Shown in pieces: positions 46,737 to 54,334 of a DNA stretch of 64,000 bases. How positions within the stretch are numbered: the stretch's first letter is position 1; every line of letters starts with the position of its first letter. The position numbers and the translations under genes were made by a program. The notes beneath the pieces are model-generated. The model did no database searches. It had not been told where the DNA came from and saw only the letters and a list, made by a program, of their open reading frames with translations. Source of the DNA: DASQPR01 sp963797675 (GTDB lineage: Bacteria > Actinomycetota > Actinomycetes > Mycobacteriales > Micromonosporaceae); assembly GCA_963797675.1 (NCBI GenBank), contig CAWCQQ010000007.1:558001-622000 (forward strand), in the 5' to 3' direction.

Positions 46737-46903
46737 GCCACAGACCTTAGCCGCGGCCCTGTCGGCAAGCTATGGTGCGATGCATGGCCGGTCGCGTTTT
46801 CCCGGCCGGCGCGGCTCTGGTTGTATGGCGTGGCTTTGTTTTCAGGTGCAGGACGTTGTTCGTGTACGGGCAGTTGTTCAGGTGCGGGACGGAGTGTGAA
46901 GCG

Positions 46904-47557
46904 GTGTCCGGATCGGATGACAGCCGTCCCCGTCCGGAACGGCTCGGCGGCCCGCTCGACAGCGGTGCCGGTGAACGCATCCTTGGGCGGATCGGGGGAC
47001 TGGGCGTGGAGCCGCTGGCCGGCCGGTTGCTGGTTGCGACGCCGGCACTGAAGGACCCCAACTTCGAACGTACGGTGGTCCTGGTTGTCGCGCACGAGCC
47101 CGGCGGCTCGATCGGCGTCGTGCTGAACCGTGCGACCGAGGTTGCCGGTCGTCCGACGTGCTGGACGGCTGGGGCGCGCTCGCCGACGACCCGAGCGTCG
47201 TCTTCGAGGGCGGCCCGCTGCAGCCGGAGGCCGCGATCTGCATCGCCAGGTCGCGCTCGGCAACCGGCCGGATCGCCGGCTTCAACCGGGTATCCGGCGC
47301 CGTCGGCACGCTCGACCTCTCCCAAGATCCGGAAGCACTGCTCGAGAAGATCGCTGCGCGTACGGGTCTTCGCCGGCTACGCCGGCTGGGGCGAGGGCCA
47401 GCTCGAATCCGAGATCGAGACCGGATCATGGTTCGTGTTCGACGCGCTGCCCGGCGACGCGTTCGTGTCCCGCCCGGACGATCTGTGGCCGATGGTCCTG
47501 CGCCGTCAGGGCGGCCTGATGGCCGCGGTCGCGATCTTCCCGCCGATCCGTCGATGA
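46904..47557 (+). CDS. YqgE/AlgH-family protein (two frame breaks)
   Basis: About 217 residues. DUF179/AlgH fold: LAGRLLVATPALKDPNFERT, VVLVVAHEPGGSIGVVLNRA, then in a second frame SVVFEGGPLQPEAAICIARS and in a third RVFAGYAGWGEGQLESEIET and PDDLWPMVLRRQGG. The GGP and GYAGW motifs are diagnostic. Function not established; often found in redox or cell-envelope contexts. GTG 46904 is preferred; an upstream frame to 46772 lacks family similarity. The 5' region holds two near-identical copies of TTCAGGTGC-A/G-GGAC about 30 bases apart. Confidence 0.82.
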   Translation: MSGSDDSRPRPERLGGPLDSGAGERILGRIGGLGVEPLAGRLLVATPALKDPNFERTVVLVVAHEPGGSIGVVLNRATEVAGRPTCWTAGARSPTTRASSSRAARCSRRPRSASPGRARQPAGSPASTGYPAPSARSTSPKIRKHCSRRSLRVRVFAGYAGWGEGQLESEIETGSWFVFDALPGDAFVSRPDDLWPMVLRRQGGLMAAVAIFPPIRR

Positions 47558-47650
47558 ACTGAGCGGTACCCGTTCCCGTCGGGATGCCGAAGTGACTGGG
47601 CGACCCCGGATGTGTACTATTGCGCGAGTGCTCAGGCGACTGATCACGAT

Positions 47651-47723
47651 GGGGCGGTGGCGCAGCTGGTAGCGCACCACACTGGCAGTGTGGGGGTCAG
47701 GGGTTCGAATCCCCTCCGCTCCA
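47651..47723 (+). tRNA. tRNA-Ala (anticodon GGC)
   Basis: 73 nt. Acceptor stem GGGGCGG with CCGCTCC, including the G3-U70 pair that identifies tRNA-Ala. The anticodon arm CCACA-CTGGCAG-TGTGG places GGC at 34-36. The T-arm is GGGGTTCGAATCCCC and the discriminator is A. CCA not encoded. A 12-bp terminator hairpin follows. Confidence 0.96.
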
Positions 47724-47731
47724 CCCACAAT

Positions 47732-47774
47732 AAACGCCCTGGCCACGGACATGATCCGAAGTGCCAGGGCGTTT
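47732..47774 (+). terminator. Hairpin after tRNA-Ala
   Basis: AAACGCCCTGGC (47732-47743) pairs perfectly with GCCAGGGCGTTT (47763-47774), with a 19-base loop and a following TCTCGT. It ends the tRNA transcript. Confidence 0.75.
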
Positions 47775-47924
47775 CTCGTAGCTCTTGCCAATCTGGCGTC
47801 GTGCTAGCCGCGAATCGTTAGGCTTGAGCACGTCCGCGACGGCGGTCGCGGGTAGCCACGCCCGGGGATGAGTCGCGTGGCAGCGTCGACCACGACGGTG
47901 CGCGCTGCCGAGGAGATGACCTTC

Positions 47925-48749
47925 ATGCCTTTTGTCCGCATCTCATTGGCCCGCGGTAAGCCGGCTGAGCACCTCGAAGCCGTATCGCGGGCGGTGCATG
48001 ACGCCCTGGTAGCCGAGCTGAATATCGACCCCGACGACCAATTCCAGCTCATCGAGCAACACGACCCCAGCGAGCTGAGATTCGACCGCAACTTCCGCGG
48101 CGGGCCACGCTCCGACGACTGGATCGTGTTCACGATCACAGACGGGATCGATCACGGCCAATCGGTCAAGCGCAGGTTCTACAAGACCTTGGCCGGTCTG
48201 CTCGAAGAAGGCCCGGGCGTGCGGCCGGCAGACGTGTTCGTCATGATGACGGTGACCCCGACGGAGAACTTCTCGTTTGCCGATGGTGTGATCGGCACCG
48301 ACGTGGTCGCCGCCGAAGCGCTCGACGCCGCGGCGAAGATCTCCGGCACCCGCAACGCGTACACCAAGACGGAGATGGCCACCGCGATCACTACGCTGCT
48401 CACGCACCGCGATCGAGGACCCATCCTGCCAATGCTCCGAGACGATGTCGTGCTTAAAGTACCGACCACCCTGCCGTACGGCGGAGAGTTCACCGGCATC
48501 ACAGCCTTCGATGGCTTCTTCGCGGGGTTCGCCGGCAACCAGGTCTGGAGGTCTTTCGTCGTTCACCTCGACGACATCATCGAGTCCGATAAACACTTCA
48601 TCGTCCAGCTCACGAACACGGGGGTCCTCGAGGCGAGCGGCAAGACGGTGGTCTTTCAGAATCTCTGGCTGTTCGAGGCCGCCGACGGCAAGTTCATTCG
48701 AGTTCAGCTATACGCCGATACCGCAGCCGCCCAAACCACATCGGCCTGA
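47925..48749 (+). CDS. Fusion of a tautomerase and a SnoaL-like domain
   Basis: 274 residues from ATG 47925, which follows GAGGAGATGACC and places Pro directly after Met (MPFVRISLARGK). The N-terminal Pro is the catalytic base of 4-oxalocrotonate-type tautomerases, so this start is preferred. Residues 1-130 fit Tautomerase_2 proteins: ELRFDRNFRGGPRSDDWIVF, SVKRRFYKTLAGLLEEGPGV, VFVMMTVTPTENFSFADG. Residues 150-274 are a SnoaL/NTF2-like domain: LLTHRDRGPILPMLRDDVVL, EFTGITAFDGFFAGFAG, VFQNLWLFEAADGKFIRVQL. The pairing of both catalytic folds in one chain suggests successive steps on one small molecule. First gene of the break-free right portion. Substrate unknown. Confidence 0.8.
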   Translation: MPFVRISLARGKPAEHLEAVSRAVHDALVAELNIDPDDQFQLIEQHDPSELRFDRNFRGGPRSDDWIVFTITDGIDHGQSVKRRFYKTLAGLLEEGPGVRPADVFVMMTVTPTENFSFADGVIGTDVVAAEALDAAAKISGTRNAYTKTEMATAITTLLTHRDRGPILPMLRDDVVLKVPTTLPYGGEFTGITAFDGFFAGFAGNQVWRSFVVHLDDIIESDKHFIVQLTNTGVLEASGKTVVFQNLWLFEAADGKFIRVQLYADTAAAQTTSA

Positions 48750-48775
48750 TCGGATTCCGCCGAACCGATCGGTTC

Positions 48776-49309
48776 TCATTGGCTCGGCTCAACCCGCCGG
48801 AACCGGTGCGTGGTGGCTCCGAACGGATCGCCCTTGGCGTGGGCAAAGACCTTGACCGGCGCGACCGAGAACACCATCACTTCGCCGTTGCCTTCGGGAT
48901 CACGGAAGCAGCCGCCGCGAGCGGTGTACTGCCAGCGGCCATCCCATTTGGCAGCGAACACCTCGGCGACCCGGTTGAGCACGACGTCGTCGGTCACCCG
49001 GACTGCGTCGCCCTCGACCACGACGTCCATTCCTCCGTCCCACCGGTTGCAGCCGGTGGTCAGCACCACGTGGGGGTTAGCGCGCAGATTGGCGAACTTC
49101 TGCTCGTCGGCGCCGGTGGAAAACCAGACGGCCGCCTCGGTCCACGCCGCGACGACCGGGGTGACGTGCGGCCGGCCATCGGCCCGGACGGTGGAGATCC
49201 AAAACAGCTCGGCGGTTTCCAGGACCCGCTGGGTCTCCTCCCACTCCACCGCGGTCGCGGCCGGATCGCTGTAAACCTCGTTGAGCGTGGTGGTGGCTGG
49301 TGCGGACAT
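48776..49309 (-). CDS. Pyridoxamine 5'-phosphate oxidase-like (split-barrel flavoprotein)
   Basis: 177 residues from ATG 49309, after GGGAGAG. The FMN split barrel is visible: RVLETAELFWISTVRADGRP, HVTPVVAAWTEAAVWFSTGA, DEQKFANLRANPHVVLTTGC, MDVVVEGDAVRVTDDVVLNR. Such proteins bind FMN, F420 or heme; nothing distinguishes them here. Convergent with the tautomerase fusion gene (26-base gap). Not PdxH, whose substrate residues are missing. Confidence 0.8.
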   Translation of the reverse strand: MSAPATTTLNEVYSDPAATAVEWEETQRVLETAELFWISTVRADGRPHVTPVVAAWTEAAVWFSTGADEQKFANLRANPHVVLTTGCNRWDGGMDVVVEGDAVRVTDDVVLNRVAEVFAAKWDGRWQYTARGGCFRDPEGNGEVMVFSVAPVKVFAHAKGDPFGATTHRFRRVEPSQ

Positions 49310-49650
49310 CGGCATCTCTCCCATCGCAGCATCGGCGGTACGTGCCGGGACCGACACGCAACCCGGGCAGGTCCATTACAGATAAGACCAGCCCTCAGCC
49401 CGGAACTAATCGCCGCGCGCCCAGGTTTCGAGCTCGGCGCTGTCGGGCGGCCGGGTTCGAGCAGACGACCTCGTCGCCCGAATGAGGCTCGGATCGATAC
49501 CGGAGGTGGCCCGTTGGCTGTTCGCGCTGGTCAGGACGCAGGTTCTCGTTCGTTCGGGCGGGTGGAGATACCAAGCCGGATCGCGTCGAGCGGAACCATC
49601 CGTGATCTTTGAAGGAGGAATCCGGTGGACTTCCGGTCGGTGGTCTGGTT
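49310..49650. other. Intergenic region without recognised gene
   Basis: About 341 bases. Reading frames occur on both strands but show no family, and none has a clear ribosome-binding site except TTG 49609 (AAGGAGG lies after it, not before). I see no repeat or RNA element. Confidence 0.4.
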
Positions 49651-50181
49651 GTGTTCCGACCCGTGAACAGCGAGCGCGTACGGGCTGCGCGGTCAGATGA
49701 GCTGGTGCTCCTACAGGGGATCCAGTTGGCGGCTGGGGAGGCGTTTCGTGGTATCGGGATGTCTGATGTCGCGGACAACCCGCCGTTGCCTCTCGATGTA
49801 TTGGAGGCCTACCAAGAGTTCGGTCGGGCGTTTGTGGCGAGTGATGTCATGGATGGTCCGATCGGATTTGTGGTCGTTGACGTGATCGACGATTGCGCTC
49901 ATGTCGAGCAGGTCAGTGTCCTTCCGGATCATGCGCGTCGCGGTGCCGGGCGAGCGTTGGTGGATCATGTCGGGTCGTGGGCGGGTGATCGAGGTTTGTT
50001 GGCGTTGACGCTGACGACCTTTCGAACGGTGCCGTGGAATGCCCCCTACTATGCGCGTTGTGGGTTTCGTGAGCTGAGGCCGGGCGAGATCACGCCGGGT
50101 CTTGCCGAGGTGATCGCGGCCGAGGTGGCGTTCGGGCTCGATCCGGCAACGCGTGTGTGCATGCGTCGGGATGTTGTCTGA
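49651..50181 (+). CDS. GNAT-family N-acetyltransferase
   Basis: 176 residues from GTG 49651; a TTG 42 bases upstream would add 14 residues. FRPVNSERVRAARSDEL, LQGIQLAAGEAFRGIGMSDV, then IGFVVVDVIDDCAHVEQVSV, then LPDHARRGAGRALVDHVGSW with the acetyl-CoA loop R-R-G-A-G-R, and TFRTVPWNAPYYARCGFREL. Base use is visibly more T- and GTT-rich than its neighbours, a possible sign of recent arrival. Substrate unknown. Followed by a strong hairpin at 50350-50383. Confidence 0.85.
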   Translation: MFRPVNSERVRAARSDELVLLQGIQLAAGEAFRGIGMSDVADNPPLPLDVLEAYQEFGRAFVASDVMDGPIGFVVVDVIDDCAHVEQVSVLPDHARRGAGRALVDHVGSWAGDRGLLALTLTTFRTVPWNAPYYARCGFRELRPGEITPGLAEVIAAEVAFGLDPATRVCMRRDVV

Positions 50182-50652
50182 CGCGTCTAGTTCTCGTCGG
50201 GCGGGACCACTGGCCGCGCACCGGGTGGTTGTCGTGGCGCGCCGCCGGCTGGACGCCCGGTGTTCGATGCGCATCTATAGACGGCCTCCGAAGTCTGGCG
50301 TACGTGAACCGGCCATGCCGGCGTTGGACCGACCCAGCCTCTGTTCGATGAGCAGGCCTGCCGGATAACCGGCGGGCCTGCTCTCGTTGTGGACGAACCA
50401 ACCGCCGCACCTGCCCTGAGCTGCGATTTGTGTGATGTCGACGGTGGCGGCATCGCGCCAGGCACCGTCACGCCAGCCCTAAACCAGTGACACCCCTTCA
50501 TGTTCGGGCCACCATTTGTTTACCGGCGGAACGGACCACAAGACACCGCAACAACCGCCGAAAACCCCGGAATACCAGTTTCCCCGCAATAAACGCGTAC
50601 AGATCCATCGATAACTGTCAATGTTTTACCTACCCAGAGAGGCATCACCCCC
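50182..50652. other. Intergenic region with terminator and CHAP gene promoter
   Basis: About 471 bases. It holds the hairpin at 50350-50383 and, from about 50480 on, an AC-rich stretch leading to the GAGAGG ribosome-binding site of the CHAP gene. I looked for a cell-wall-hydrolase riboswitch (ydaO type) and did not find its conserved core. Confidence 0.45.
50350..50383 (+). terminator. 15-bp hairpin after the GNAT gene
   Basis: GAGCAGGCCTGCCGG, loop ATAA, CCGGCGGGCCTGCTC; fourteen of fifteen positions pair, with one C-T style mismatch. No T-tract. Confidence 0.65.
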
Positions 50653-51711
50653 ATGAACCGGAAAATCCGTATCGCCGCCCTGTCCGCGATCACCGCAGCC
50701 ACGGTGCTCATTCCGATGAGCCTGTCGGCCGCCGCCTTTGCATCACCAGTCCAGACAAGCAGTCTGCTCTGCCAGGACCAGACCGGTGCCGGCAACAGCC
50801 CGAGCGTCACCTTCCCCAACGGTGGCGACATGGGCTTCTACGTCTCCACCTGCATCGCCTACAGCTCGACGCTGGACGAGTACAACTCGGAGATCATCAT
50901 CGACTGGCACGACGCCGACAACAACCGCCCGGCCGTTCCCTTCGACGCACTCACCGCCCACGTCGAGACGCAGGACTTCGACGACCCCAACCACACGAAC
51001 GACTGCGACTTCACGTCCGCCATGAACAACGCGACCGGTACGAGCGGCGAATTCGTCTGCCAGACCGGCTACTACACCGGCCACGTCAGCGGCTACTACA
51101 TGACGTCCGACGGCTACATCGACTGGAACATCAACAACGACGGCCTCGGCAACATGCCGAACAACCAGCTCACCGGCAGCCCGGTGTTCTACGACGCCCA
51201 CGGTCTCATCCGCCACAACGTCGCCGTCACCGCCGCCGCCGAGGCCAGCAACAACACCCGCAACTTCGAATACCGCGGCAGCGACAACTGCACGTACTAC
51301 GCCGGCGTCATGACCTCCTGGCCGACATGCGGCAAGACCACGGGCGGCGTCGCCTGGCGCGGTGGCACCAGCAACGGTGACAGCACCTACGCCTGGTGCG
51401 CCGTCTTCGCGAACTACATCTACCAGACGGTCGGTGGCATCAACCGCGCCGGCATCACCACGTTCGCCGACTCGTTCCGTACCACCTACGGTGGAACCTG
51501 GCACCCGGCCGGCGACGGGTTCAGCCCGCTACCGGGAGACGCTGTCCTGTTCGACTGGGACGGCGACGGCAAGGCCGACCACGTTGCCCTGGTCTACTCG
51601 AACATCAGCGGCAACATCACGATCGTCGAAGGTAACAGCAGCAACGACGACGTCCAGAAGGTCGCCAACCACGGCAGCATCCTCGGCTACGCAGCGCTCA
51701 CCTACAGCTAG
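50653..51711 (+). CDS. Secreted CHAP-domain amidase/endopeptidase
   Basis: 352 residues. Signal peptide MNRKIRIAALSAITAATVLI to about AFA-SPV. A novel-looking beta-rich region (about 35-210) contains four Cys and many Asp/Asn (YNSEIIIDWHDADNNRPAVP, DFTSAMNNATGTSGEFVCQT). The C-terminal third is a CHAP domain with catalytic Cys in STYAWCAVFANYIYQ and His in GDGKADHVALVYSN. CHAP enzymes cut peptidoglycan peptide or amide bonds; the N-terminal part may bind the wall. Followed by an 18-bp hairpin. Frame intact. Confidence 0.83.
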   Translation: MNRKIRIAALSAITAATVLIPMSLSAAAFASPVQTSSLLCQDQTGAGNSPSVTFPNGGDMGFYVSTCIAYSSTLDEYNSEIIIDWHDADNNRPAVPFDALTAHVETQDFDDPNHTNDCDFTSAMNNATGTSGEFVCQTGYYTGHVSGYYMTSDGYIDWNINNDGLGNMPNNQLTGSPVFYDAHGLIRHNVAVTAAAEASNNTRNFEYRGSDNCTYYAGVMTSWPTCGKTTGGVAWRGGTSNGDSTYAWCAVFANYIYQTVGGINRAGITTFADSFRTTYGGTWHPAGDGFSPLPGDAVLFDWDGDGKADHVALVYSNISGNITIVEGNSSNDDVQKVANHGSILGYAALTYS

Positions 51712-51720
51712 TCCGCAACA

Positions 51721-51762
51721 GCCGAGCGGCCCCACCCCGACGCGGGGGTGGGGCCGCTCGGC
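51721..51762 (+). terminator. 18-bp hairpin after the CHAP gene
   Basis: GCCGAGCGGCCCCACCCC, loop GACGCG and the exact complement at 51745-51762, ten bases after the stop. One of the strongest stems in the window. Confidence 0.8.
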
Positions 51763-51951
51763 GTTGCGCCGCGCGAGCTGGATGACGTCGAACATTCGGT
51801 CCCGTCGACCGGTATCAGGCTAAACCACATTATTTAGCTGCTAATACGCCTAACATGGGCTTACATTGACGACGAGCTAGCACGTCAGTCGCGGAAGCGA
51901 CGGGAAAAAACGAACACTGCCACACACCCAGCGACACCCAAGGAGACCGAA

Positions 51952-52365
51952 GTGATCACCCTGGCATCCACGACAGACTCGTTCGGCAATGGCAATTTTC
52001 TCCTCTGGATGCTCGAGTTCTTCCTTTTCGTCATCTGGTTCTGGCTGCTGATCGCGATCTTCGGCGACCTGTTCCGCGACCACGAGGCCTCCGGCGCCAC
52101 CAAGGTGCTATGGACCATCCTCGTGATCGTGCTGCCGTTCATCGGAATTCTCGCGTACCTCCTGGTCCGCGGACGCGGGATGGCGGAACGGTCGGCCAAG
52201 CAGCAAAAGGCCGTACAGCAGCAGGTTGACGCGCAGATCCGATCGGCCGTCGGTACGGCCGCGTCTCCTGCGGATCAGATCGTGCAGGCCAAGTCCCTGC
52301 TCGACTCCGGAGCGATCAGCCAGGCCGAGTTCAACGCCTTGAAGTCCAAGGCCCTGTCGCACTGA
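51952..52365 (+). CDS. Small membrane protein with PLDc_N and SHOCT domains
   Basis: 137 residues, GTG start. Two membrane helices (LLWMLEFFLFVIWFWLLIAI and VLWTILVIVLPFIGILAYLL) typical of PLDc_N proteins, then a charged helix and a C-terminal SHOCT motif (DQIVQAKSLLDSGAISQAEF). SHOCT segments are short oligomerising tails. Another SHOCT gene occurs at 58104. Only 7 bases separate it from the GH15 gene, so the two are probably co-transcribed. Confidence 0.82.
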   Translation: MITLASTTDSFGNGNFLLWMLEFFLFVIWFWLLIAIFGDLFRDHEASGATKVLWTILVIVLPFIGILAYLLVRGRGMAERSAKQQKAVQQQVDAQIRSAVGTAASPADQIVQAKSLLDSGAISQAEFNALKSKALSH

Positions 52366-52372
52366 CGTAGCC

Positions 52373-54268
52373 ATGACGACGACCAGCGATCGGGTGGCGA
52401 TGGTGCCAGGCGATGGCGTGATGACGTCGTCGTTCACGCCGATCGAGGACTACGCGTTCCTGTCGGACTGCCATACCGGCGCTCTGGTTGCCCCGGACGG
52501 TTCGATCGACTGGCTGTGCGTTCCGGCATTCGACTCGCCCAGCATCTTCGCCGCGCTGCTCGATCGAGAGGCGGGCACGTTCCGGTTCGCTCCGTACGGG
52601 ATCTTCCACCCGATCTCGCGGGTGTACCAACCGAACACGAACGTCCTCGAGACAACCTGGCGTACGCGTACCGGCTGGATCGTCGTGCGGGATGCTCTCA
52701 CGATCGGGCCGTCCTCGTCGCCGGATGTGGTCACGCCGCACACCCGTCCACCGGCGAACGTCGATGCCGATCACCTCTTCGTCCGTACGGCCGAGTGCAT
52801 CGTCGGCAGCGTAGAGGTCGAGCTGACCTGCGAGCCGGCGTTCGATTACGGGCGTGTTCCGGCCGCGTGGACGATGCACGACGGTGCCGGCTACAGCGCC
52901 GACGCCGTCGGTGCCGGGCAGACCGTCCGGTTGACGTCGGATCTGCCGATCGGCATCGAGGGCAGCATGGTTCGGGGCCGTCGCGTACTCAACCAGGGCG
53001 AGTGGGCGTACTGCGTGATGTCCTGGGCCGATCAACTGGCCGCGCCGGCCGATGCCGCGCAGGCCCAGGCGCGGATCGCTGCGACCACGACCTATTGGCG
53101 TAACTGGATCGCCAATTCACGCATGCCCGATCATCGGTGGCGCGAGCGGATGGAGCGCTCGGCGCTGGTTATCAAGGGCCTGACATACATGCCGACCGGG
53201 GCAACGGTCGCCGCCTTGACGACATCGCTGCCGGAAACGCCGGGCGGCGACCGCAACTGGGACTACCGGTACACCTGGATGCGCGATACGACGTTCACGC
53301 TGCGGGCGCTGCACTACCTTCAGTTGGACTGGGAGGCCAACGACTTCATGCAGTTCATCGCGGACGTCGAGCCGACCGAGGACGGGCCATTACAGATCAT
53401 GTACGGCATCGACGGGCGCCGTGACCTGACCGAGACGACCCGCGACGGGCTGACCGGCTACGAAGGCGCACGTCCGGTACGCGTCGGCAACGGCGCGTAC
53501 GACCAGAAGCAGAACGATGTCTTCGGCGCCGTGCTCGACTCGATCCTGCTGCATACTCGGCACGCCCAGCGGCTGCCCAGCCGTCTGTGGCCGATCGTGG
53601 TCTCGCAGGCCGAAGCGGCGTCGCGCGTGTGGCAGGAGCCGGACCAGGGAATCTGGGAGGCGCGTGGAGAGCCGCGGCATTACGTGTCGTCGAAGCTGAT
53701 GTGCTGGGTGGCCCTCGATCGGGCGGCGAAGCTGGCCGAGATCCGCGGCGACCCGAACCAGGCGCAGGCGTGGAGGCAGACCGCCGTGGAGATCCGGACC
53801 GACATCCTCGCGCACGGCGTTAGCGACCGTGGCGTCTTACGACAGCACTACGACACCGACGCTTTGGACGCCTCGGCATTACTTGCCGGCATCTTCAAAT
53901 TCCTCGCACCGGGCGACGAGCGGCTGCGCTCAACGGTCGAAGCGATCGCTGATGGCCTGACCGAGGACGGGTTCGTGCTTCGCTACCACACTCAGGAGAC
54001 CGACGACGGATTGAGCGGCAAGGAAGGCAGCTTCATCATCTGCTCGTTCTGGCTGGTATCCAACCTTGCCATCGTCGGGCAGATCGGTCGGGCACGCGAT
54101 CTGATGGAACGGTTGCTGCGCGTAGCGTCACCTCTCGGCCTGTACGCCGAGGAGTTCGATACCCGATCCGCCCGGCACCTGGGCAACTTTCCGCAGGCGT
54201 TCTCGCACCTGGCCCTCATCGATGCAGCCGGACGAATCATCGTCCGGGAGATCATGCAGGACCTGTAA
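52373..54268 (+). CDS. GH15-family glucoamylase/trehalase-like hydrolase
   Basis: 631 residues, intact. N-terminal beta-sandwich (TPIEDYAFLSDCHTGALVAP, DGSIDWLCVPAFDSPSIFAA), then the (alpha/alpha)6 barrel: GDRNWDYRYTWMRDTTFTLR, QNDVFGAVLDSILLHTRHAQ, GIWEARGEPRHYVSSKLMCW with the catalytic-acid region, and EFDTRSARHLGNFPQAFSHL. No signal peptide, so it acts inside the cell. Mycobacterial proteins of this group are trehalases; glucoamylase activity is the alternative. It follows a PLDc_N/SHOCT gene by 7 bases and is convergent with GH16. Confidence 0.87.
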   Translation: MTTTSDRVAMVPGDGVMTSSFTPIEDYAFLSDCHTGALVAPDGSIDWLCVPAFDSPSIFAALLDREAGTFRFAPYGIFHPISRVYQPNTNVLETTWRTRTGWIVVRDALTIGPSSSPDVVTPHTRPPANVDADHLFVRTAECIVGSVEVELTCEPAFDYGRVPAAWTMHDGAGYSADAVGAGQTVRLTSDLPIGIEGSMVRGRRVLNQGEWAYCVMSWADQLAAPADAAQAQARIAATTTYWRNWIANSRMPDHRWRERMERSALVIKGLTYMPTGATVAALTTSLPETPGGDRNWDYRYTWMRDTTFTLRALHYLQLDWEANDFMQFIADVEPTEDGPLQIMYGIDGRRDLTETTRDGLTGYEGARPVRVGNGAYDQKQNDVFGAVLDSILLHTRHAQRLPSRLWPIVVSQAEAASRVWQEPDQGIWEARGEPRHYVSSKLMCWVALDRAAKLAEIRGDPNQAQAWRQTAVEIRTDILAHGVSDRGVLRQHYDTDALDASALLAGIFKFLAPGDERLRSTVEAIADGLTEDGFVLRYHTQETDDGLSGKEGSFIICSFWLVSNLAIVGQIGRARDLMERLLRVASPLGLYAEEFDTRSARHLGNFPQAFSHLALIDAAGRIIVREIMQDL

Positions 54269-54275
54269 GCACAGC

Positions 54276-54312
54276 GTGCCGCCCCCCAACCATCGAGGTT
54301 GGAGGGCGGCAC
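54276..54312. terminator. Hairpin between GH15 and GH16
   Basis: GTGCCGCCCCCCAACC with a 5-base loop ATCGA and GGTTGGAGGGCGGCAC. Fifteen of 16 positions pair. Convergent genes share it. Confidence 0.7.
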
Positions 54313-54334
54313 GTGCCGTGTCAGCTGGGCGGTG

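Noticed and set aside
50182..50652. ydaO-type riboswitch before the CHAP gene
   Set aside because: The conserved core and pairing were not found.
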